A stretch of 7,714 nt of DNA from Thermoplasmata archaeon (GTDB lineage: Archaea; Thermoplasmatota; Thermoplasmata; Lutacidiplasmatales; UBA184), in NCBI GenBank assembly GCA_030046135.1, contig JASIEC010000007.1, positions 1 to 7,714 of the forward strand, given 5' to 3'. The notes below the pieces were generated by a model, which saw nothing but the letters and a program-made list of their open reading frames with translations, was not told the DNA's origin and did no database searches. The first letter of the stretch is position 1; each line of letters starts with the position of its first letter. This document shows positions 3,291 to 7,714 of this stretch, piece by piece. The position numbers and the translations under genes are program-made.

Positions 3291-5611
3291 GCCCGGACGG
3301 GGCCGCCCCGGCGCCCGACGGCTGGCTGCTCGACATCACGGAGAGCGGGGACGGCCGCTCGGTCGTCCTCTGGACGAAGGAGCGACGCTCGGGGCGGGTC
3401 CGCCGCACCGCCGTCGACTACCGGCCCCCGTTCTTCGTGAGCGGGTCGAAGGCGGACCTCCTCGACCTCGGCCGACGGCTCTCGGGACGGAGCGACGTCG
3501 CGTCGACCGACCTCGGCGCGGGACGGCCGTCGCTCTACGACCGGCGGACCCGGCCGCTCCTCGCCGTCACCCCCGCGCACCACCGCGCTCGACGGCGCCT
3601 CGCGGGGGCGATCGACGCGCTCGGCGGGTACGAGCGGTTCGCGCTCTACGATGTCGATCTCGCGGTGCCGCAGCTCTACCACCTCGGCCACGGCCTCTAC
3701 CCGTTCGCTCCCGTCGTCGGGAGCGGGGCGCGGCTCTCCGCGACGGAGCCGGCCGCCACGATCGACTACGCGCTCCCGCCCCTCGCGCTCGCCCGGCTCG
3801 AGGTGCGCCTGGCCGGGACGCGCCGCGGCCGCCTCCCGCCCCCGGACGGCCGGATCGGGTCCGTCCGGCTCGGGGAGACGACGCTCGAGGGCCCGGAGGA
3901 GGACCTCCTCCGCGCGCTCGTCGGCGAGCTCGCCCGACGCGATCCGGACGTCCTCCTCACCGAGGGCGGCGACGCGTTCGACCTCCCGTGGCTCTACCGG
4001 CGGGCGGCCGCCTGCGGCCTCGCCCCCGAGGAGTTCGTGCTCGGCCGGGAGCCGGTCCCGTTCGCCCCGAGCCGGCCGGCCCGCTCGTTCGAGTCGTACG
4101 GCCGGGTCCTCCACCGGGACGCCTCGTTCCCCCTGCCCGGGCGGTTCCACGTCGACGGGGAGAACTCGTTCCTCTACGACGACGCCGCGATCCCGGGGCT
4201 CGTCGACGCGGCCCGGCTCTCCCGCCTCTCGCTCCAGACGGTCGTCCGGCAGTCCCCCGGGACCTGCTTCACGGCGATGGAGATGGCCGAGGCGCTCGCG
4301 CGCGGGATCCACGTCCCGTGGAAGAAGAACCGCCCCGAGGCGTTCCGACGGGGGGACCACCTCGTGCGCGCCGACCGGGGCGGGGTGATCTTCCTCCCGC
4401 CGGTCGGGGCGCACGACCGGGTCGACGAGTTCGACTTCGCGAACCTCTACCCGCACCTCATGGTGCGGCGGAACCTCTCCGCCGAGACGCTCGAGTGCCG
4501 GTGCTGCCCCGCGAGCCCGGTCCGCGCTCCCGGGCTCGGCTACCGGTCCTGCGAGCGCGCGGTCGGCCTCATCCCGCGCACGCTGGGGCCCCTGCTCGCG
4601 CGCCGGCTCGCCTACAAGGCGCGGCTGCGGCGGCCCGAGCTCCCCCCCGAGGAGCGCTCGCGCCTCGAGCGCCGCGTGAAGATGCTCAAGTGGATCCTCG
4701 TCACCGCCTTCGGCTACCAGGGGTACCGCAACGCGAGGTTCGGGCGGATCGAGTGCCACGAGGCGATCAACGCCTACGCGCGCGAGCTCCTCGCGACGCT
4801 CGCCTCGGAGGCCGAGCGCGCGGGGTACCGCGTCGTCCACGGGATCGTCGACTCGCTGTGGCTCCGGCCCCTCGAGCCCGGGGGCGCGGTCGACCCCGAG
4901 GGGTTCGCCCGGACGATGGGCGAGCGGTTCGACGTCCCCTTGGGCTACGAGGGGCGCTACCGCTGGATCGTCTTCCTGCCGGCGGTGACGCACGGGCTCG
5001 GCGTCCCGAACCGCTACTACGGGCTCTACGAGCGCGGCGCGTTCAAGCTCCGGGGGATCGGGGGGCGGCGGCACGACACCCCCGGGCTCCTGCGACGCCT
5101 CGAGGTCGAGATCCTCGCCCTGTTCCGGCGCGCCGGCGGGGCCGAGGAGCTCCGCGCCCTCGTGCCCCGGGCGCTCGCGCGCGCCGACCTCTTCGCCGGC
5201 CGCCTCCGCGAGGGGGCCTGGCCGCTCGAGGAGCTCCTCGTCGCGCACCGGATCGGCCAGGCCCCGGAGGCGTTCGTCACGTTCACCGACTCCGTCGCCG
5301 CCGTCCGCCAGCTCGCGGAGGCCGGCGCGCTCCGGGGCGCCGGGGAGACCGTGCGGTACGCGATCCTCGACCGGCGGAGCCGGTCGTTCCGGGGCCGGGT
5401 GCGGCCGGCGGAGCTCGTGCGAGGGGACGAGCGGTACGACGTGGGAGCGTACCTCGAACTCCTCGCCCGGGAGGCGGAGACGCTCCTCGCCCCGTTCGGG
5501 GTCGACCGGGCGACGCTCCTCGCGCGCTGGGGGGCCCCCGCGCCGCCGGAGCGCGACCCGTACCGGTCCCCCGAGGCGCGGCCGCAGACGGTCCTCGCCG
5601 CAGGCTTTTAG
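3287..5611 (+). CDS. polB2: B-family DNA polymerase of the PolB2 (Dpo2-like, catalytically altered) type
   Basis: The 774-residue protein has the order of a B-family polymerase. The N-terminal domain runs to about 160. The exonuclease region is degenerate: LARLEVRL (168-175) replaces the DIE motif, while FDLPWL (231-236) survives. Motif A is DFANLYP with Asp383. A finger segment carries Cys404, 406, 407 and 422. Motif B is KWILVTAFG (468-476), where the usual Asn is Val472 and the Tyr is Phe475. Motif C is HGIVDSLW (518-525) instead of YGDTDS, so Ile520 replaces the first Asp while Asp522 remains. The thumb has KLRGIGGRRHDTP (587-599). This substitution pattern is characteristic of the archaeal PolB2 lineage, described as inactivated or weakly active and DNA-damage-induced in Sulfolobales. 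It starts at a GTG overlapping the previous stop. The C-terminus QTVLAAGF resembles a sliding-clamp motif. Residual synthesis or a scaffold role are both possible. Confidence 0.85.
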   Translation: MSPDGAAPAPDGWLLDITESGDGRSVVLWTKERRSGRVRRTAVDYRPPFFVSGSKADLLDLGRRLSGRSDVASTDLGAGRPSLYDRRTRPLLAVTPAHHRARRRLAGAIDALGGYERFALYDVDLAVPQLYHLGHGLYPFAPVVGSGARLSATEPAATIDYALPPLALARLEVRLAGTRRGRLPPPDGRIGSVRLGETTLEGPEEDLLRALVGELARRDPDVLLTEGGDAFDLPWLYRRAAACGLAPEEFVLGREPVPFAPSRPARSFESYGRVLHRDASFPLPGRFHVDGENSFLYDDAAIPGLVDAARLSRLSLQTVVRQSPGTCFTAMEMAEALARGIHVPWKKNRPEAFRRGDHLVRADRGGVIFLPPVGAHDRVDEFDFANLYPHLMVRRNLSAETLECRCCPASPVRAPGLGYRSCERAVGLIPRTLGPLLARRLAYKARLRRPELPPEERSRLERRVKMLKWILVTAFGYQGYRNARFGRIECHEAINAYARELLATLASEAERAGYRVVHGIVDSLWLRPLEPGGAVDPEGFARTMGERFDVPLGYEGRYRWIVFLPAVTHGLGVPNRYYGLYERGAFKLRGIGGRRHDTPGLLRRLEVEILALFRRAGGAEELRALVPRALARADLFAGRLREGAWPLEELLVAHRIGQAPEAFVTFTDSVAAVRQLAEAGALRGAGETVRYAILDRRSRSFRGRVRPAELVRGDERYDVGAYLELLAREAETLLAPFGVDRATLLARWGAPAPPERDPYRSPEARPQTVLAAGF

Positions 5612-5615
5612 CGCG
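5605..5615 (+). promoter_or_regulatory. TATA-like box upstream of the GNAT gene, overlapping the polB2 stop
   Basis: CTTTTAGCGCG contains the polB2 stop TAG (5609-5611). It shares TAGCGCG with the boxes upstream of atpF and the RecA-like gene. A start of transcription about 25 bp downstream would fall near 5634, giving the GNAT gene a leader of about 60 nt. The call rests on composition and on similarity to the other two boxes. Confidence 0.45.
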
Positions 5616-5647
5616 ACCGCCCGTGGACGGGGCGTGCGGGCGGTCGC
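5613..5647 (+). repeat. Perfect 11-bp inverted repeat around the predicted GNAT transcription start
   Basis: GCGACCGCCCG (5613-5623) and CGGGCGGTCGC (5637-5647) are exact reverse complements separated by 13 nt. The arms flank the predicted start of transcription near 5634, a typical place for an archaeal repressor to act; alternatively the RNA could form a very stable hairpin 3' of polB2. The right arm is identical to 2161-2171 in the RecA-like promoter. Confidence 0.6.
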
Positions 5648-5696
5648 TCTCGGCCGCCCGTCGGCCCGGCCGGCCCGCGCCGGGGACCGCCCGTGA
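5634..5696 (+). CDS. Possible 20-codon leader ORF coupled to the GNAT gene
   Basis: A GTG at 5634 lies 25 bp after the TATA-like TAG at 5609, exactly where a leaderless message would start. It opens a 20-codon frame whose TGA (5694-5696) overlaps the GNAT GTG as GTGA. The peptide is Arg/Ala/Pro-rich with no recognisable domain, as random GC-rich DNA would also give. It may be a coupling leader peptide or coincidence. Confidence 0.2.
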   Translation: MRAVALGRPSARPARAGDRP

Positions 5697-6631
5697 GGTT
5701 GCGCGAGGTCCGCGCGGGGGACGTCCCGAGGCTCGCCGAGCTCCTCCGCAGCGAGTTCCCCGAGGAGGAGCATCTCCTCGGGACGCGGCCCGAGACCGTC
5801 GTCGAGGTCGCCCGTCGCCTCTTCCACGGGTCGACGAGGGTGGTGCTCGCCCTCCTCCGGCTCGTCGGTCGCCCGCCGTTCCGTCTCTTCGTGGCGGAGG
5901 AGGACGGCCGGCTCGTCGCGACGACCCTCCTCAACTTCCCCGGGCGGACGGGATTCCTCAGCATGGTCGTTGTCGACCCCGCGTACCGGCGCCGAGGGTA
6001 CGCCCGGAGGCTGATCGCGACGGCGAGCGCGGCCGCCGCCCGGCGGGGCCGACGAGTCGTGGCGCTCGATGTCCTCGAGTCGAACGGCCCCGCGCGCGCG
6101 CTGTACGCTTCGCTCGGCTTCCGGCCGCTGCGCGCCGTGAGCTACTACGCGCACGACGCGCCGTCCGCCGCGCCGGGGGCAGGACGGTCCGACGGGCTGC
6201 GCCCGTTCCAGCGCCGGGACGCCCCGACGCTCGCTGCGATCGCGGGGGCCGCCGCGCCCGCCCCTGTCCGGGAGCTGTTCCCGGTCCGCCCCGGCGACTT
6301 CCGCGGGAGCGCGTGGGCGGGGCGGGTCTTCGGGTCCCAGGGAGCGGCGTGGGTCCTCGACCGGGGCCGCGGCCCCGAGGCGTACGTCGCGGCGACGTAC
6401 AGCCCCGCGACGGAGGCCGGTCACCTCTCGGCGCCGGTCGTCGGGAGCGGGGTGCCGGCGGAGCTCGGGACCGCCCTCGTCGGCACCGCGGTCGCCTGGC
6501 TCGCGAGCTTCGGGGTCCCCCGAATTCTCTCCCGGGTGCCCGACGACGACGCTCCGGCCCGGTCCGCCCTCGAAGGGGCCGGGTTCCGGCCGGCGCTCCA
6601 CTTCCTCACCCTCGTGCGCCCGAGCTCCTGA
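5693..6631 (+). CDS. GNAT-family N-acetyltransferase with two GNAT-like halves
   Basis: The 312-residue product opens with the GNAT N-terminal strand-helix (LREVRAGDVPRLAELL, 3-18). It has the acetyl-CoA pyrophosphate-binding motif A at 91-108, MVVVDPAYRRRGYARRLI, matching [RQ]xxGx[GA] at Arg99-Gly102-Ala104. Motif B follows at LDVLESNGPARALYASLGF (125-143). After a short linker a second, degenerate unit begins at LRPFQRRDAPTLAAIAG (169-185) and ends with SALEGAGFRPALHFLTLVR, echoing the 'lY.s.GF' element but lacking an RxxGxG loop. The first half is probably catalytic; the second may shape the acceptor site. Acetyl-CoA-dependent N-acetylation of a small amine or peptide is expected, with the acceptor unknown. 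The start is a GTG overlapping a possible leader ORF; an in-frame stop (5609-5611) with no in-frame start after it rules out extension. It is followed after 10 nt by the last gene, so the two are probably co-transcribed. Confidence 0.85.
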   Translation: MRLREVRAGDVPRLAELLRSEFPEEEHLLGTRPETVVEVARRLFHGSTRVVLALLRLVGRPPFRLFVAEEDGRLVATTLLNFPGRTGFLSMVVVDPAYRRRGYARRLIATASAAAARRGRRVVALDVLESNGPARALYASLGFRPLRAVSYYAHDAPSAAPGAGRSDGLRPFQRRDAPTLAAIAGAAAPAPVRELFPVRPGDFRGSAWAGRVFGSQGAAWVLDRGRGPEAYVAATYSPATEAGHLSAPVVGSGVPAELGTALVGTAVAWLASFGVPRILSRVPDDDAPARSALEGAGFRPALHFLTLVRPSS

Positions 6632-6641
6632 GGCGTCCACC

Positions 6642-7714
6642 GTGTCGCCGGGGGTCGACGTCTACCTCCTGCCCGCGATCGTGGGCGGAGGTCTCGGCGA
6701 CGTCGAGGAGGTCCTCGCCGCGGGGCGGCATCTCGCGCGAGCAGGATTCCCGTGCCGGCTCTATCGGTCCGGCGGCCGGCCCCTGCCGCCGGGCGTGGAC
6801 GGACCGTGGGACTGGCCCCCGGTACGACGGAGCGCCACCCTCACCCCGACCGGAACCCTCGCCGTGACGGTCGCCTCGTCCTGGGGGATCACCGCCCGGG
6901 TCCGTCGGCGGAAGGGGGAGCGGAGCCGGGGACCGTGGACCGAGGAGGCGGAGGCGATCGAGCGGCGGTACGGGGCCGATCGGACCGTGCACGTCAGCTT
7001 CGAGGAGTTCGGTCGCGCGCTCACCCCGCGGGCGGCGACCGCCGAGCGGTTCCGGGAGGGCGGGGTTCGGGCCCGGGAGATTCCCGCCCGCGTCGCGGCC
7101 GCGAGCGACCTCGGCGAGATCGCGGCGTACGAGGCGGCGTACCGCGACGCCCGCGCCCTGGACCGGGCGAACGTCGCCCATCTTCTCACCACCTTCTGCC
7201 GGGATCCCGCGTTCGCGAAGGCGTTCCCCGAGATCGTGCAGACAGGTCCTCTCTGGCCTCGGCGGTACCCGCGGCGGCGCGCCTCCCCACGTCCGTCGGA
7301 GGAGTGGGTCTGGTACGCGAGCCCATCGAGCTCCGAGCGGATCGCTCCCCGAGTCGTCGCCGGTCTCGCCCGAGGCTCCCCTCGCTCCCGCCTGCTCGTG
7401 CGCCCCTCGCGAACCTGGGCGTCGCTTCCGACGGCGCCGGGGGTCGAAGTGAGGGACGATGCTGTCCCCGCATCGGAGTGGCGACGGCGGTTCGCGCGAG
7501 CCTCCGTCCGGATCGTAACCGGCAGCCGCTCTCTGCTCGAGGCGATCGAGGTCGGCGGCCCGTTCCTCTACTTCAACGGCGCGCTCGGGAGCGGCGCCGC
7601 GCGACGGCGTCATCGACCCGAGAAGATCGCCTCGCTGCTCGCCGTCGCCCGGCGGCGCGGCTGGGCGCCGGACCTCGTTCGCGACCTCTCAGACTTCGCC
7701 CGCGGGCGGCGGAT
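6642..7714 (+). CDS. Uncharacterised protein, possibly GT-B glycosyltransferase-like (3' end missing)
   Basis: An uninterrupted frame runs from GTG 6642 to the window end (357 codons, no stop). The initiator follows a GAGG (6630-6633) that overlaps the GNAT stop, 10 nt after that gene. The N-terminus VYLLPAIVGGGLGDVEEVL is a strand, glycine-rich loop and helix as in Rossmann-type GT-B enzymes, followed by LARAGFPCRLYR. A charged, variable middle spans about residues 85-230. The C-terminal part has SRSLLEAIEVGGPFLYFNG (295-313), resembling the donor-site 'EAl..G.P.l' segment of GT-B enzymes such as MurG, and HRPEK at 324-328. The reverse strand is also open over most of this region, but its product is an Arg/Gly/Pro-rich shadow. 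I do not recognise the family with certainty; a glycosyltransferase acting on surface glycans is one possibility. Confidence 0.65.
   Translation, partial: MSPGVDVYLLPAIVGGGLGDVEEVLAAGRHLARAGFPCRLYRSGGRPLPPGVDGPWDWPPVRRSATLTPTGTLAVTVASSWGITARVRRRKGERSRGPWTEEAEAIERRYGADRTVHVSFEEFGRALTPRAATAERFREGGVRAREIPARVAAASDLGEIAAYEAAYRDARALDRANVAHLLTTFCRDPAFAKAFPEIVQTGPLWPRRYPRRRASPRPSEEWVWYASPSSSERIAPRVVAGLARGSPRSRLLVRPSRTWASLPTAPGVEVRDDAVPASEWRRRFARASVRIVTGSRSLLEAIEVGGPFLYFNGALGSGAARRRHRPEKIASLLAVARRRGWAPDLVRDLSDFARGRR

Noticed and set aside
3167..6640. A 1157-codon open frame on the minus strand across polB2 and the GNAT gene
   Set aside because: Its product is Arg/Gly/Pro/Glu-rich without any domain pattern and is antisense to two genes with clear motifs; long shadow frames are expected at this GC content.
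3988..6867. A 959-codon plus-strand open frame overlapping polB2 and the GNAT gene
   Set aside because: Arg/Pro/Gly-rich composition in a shifted frame of PolB2 and GNAT, with no recognisable fold.
6606..7613. A 335-codon minus-strand open frame opposite the last gene
   Set aside because: Low-complexity Arg/Gly/Pro-rich product; the plus-strand frame has structured strand/helix patterns, an operon-like start and runs the full length to the window end.
1..7714. tRNA genes, CRISPR arrays, insertion sequences, attachment sites, replication origins
   Set aside because: No cloverleaf with a conserved T-arm, no regularly spaced repeats, no transposase or integrase and no long terminal repeats were found on reading both strands.

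Overview
This is a very GC-rich archaeal window, roughly three-quarters G+C by eye. The archaeal assignment rests on A-type ATP synthase genes (subunit F, and the first codons of subunit A), AT-rich TATA-like boxes about 25 bp upstream of start codons, frequent GTG starts, short or absent leaders, and a polymerase of the archaeal PolB2 (Dpo2-like) family. A GC-rich Thermoplasmatota-type lineage would fit, but nothing in the window fixes the taxon.

Left block (1-1222, minus strand): a two-cluster ferredoxin, an SRPBCC-fold protein, atpF and the start of atpA lie head to tail. atpF has its own TATA box, which overlaps the stop codon of the SRPBCC gene. So the ATP synthase genes may be transcribed separately from the ferredoxin/SRPBCC pair, although the genes are abutted. 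A divergent control region (1223-1344) with a strong G-quadruplex motif separates this block from a DUF72 (YecE-like) gene at 1345-2109.

Central block (2212-5611, plus strand): the most interesting part is a tightly overlapping three-gene cassette. It holds (i) a RecA/RadA-superfamily-like protein that has lost its P-loop, (ii) an 84-residue helical protein of unknown family that starts inside gene (i), and (iii) a 774-residue B-family DNA polymerase. In the polymerase the motif C signature YGDTDS has become HGIVDS, the motif B Asn is Val, and the exonuclease motifs are eroded. The overlaps (49 nt, then GTGA) predict translational coupling and a fixed complex. The layout resembles the bacterial ImuA-ImuB-DnaE2 mutasome in logic: a RecA-like non-ATPase plus a catalytically altered polymerase. 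A mutagenic or damage-tolerance role is inference.

Right block (5605-7714, plus strand): a TATA box overlapping the polB2 stop codon and an 11-bp perfect inverted repeat around the predicted transcription start precede a tandem-domain GNAT acetyltransferase. Ten nucleotides after it begins an open-ended gene of at least 357 codons with weak GT-B glycosyltransferase-like features. The 11-mer of the inverted repeat also occurs directly upstream of the TATA-like box of the RecA-like/PolB2 operon, which hints at shared regulation.

No tRNA, rRNA, CRISPR array, insertion sequence or phage gene was recognised.
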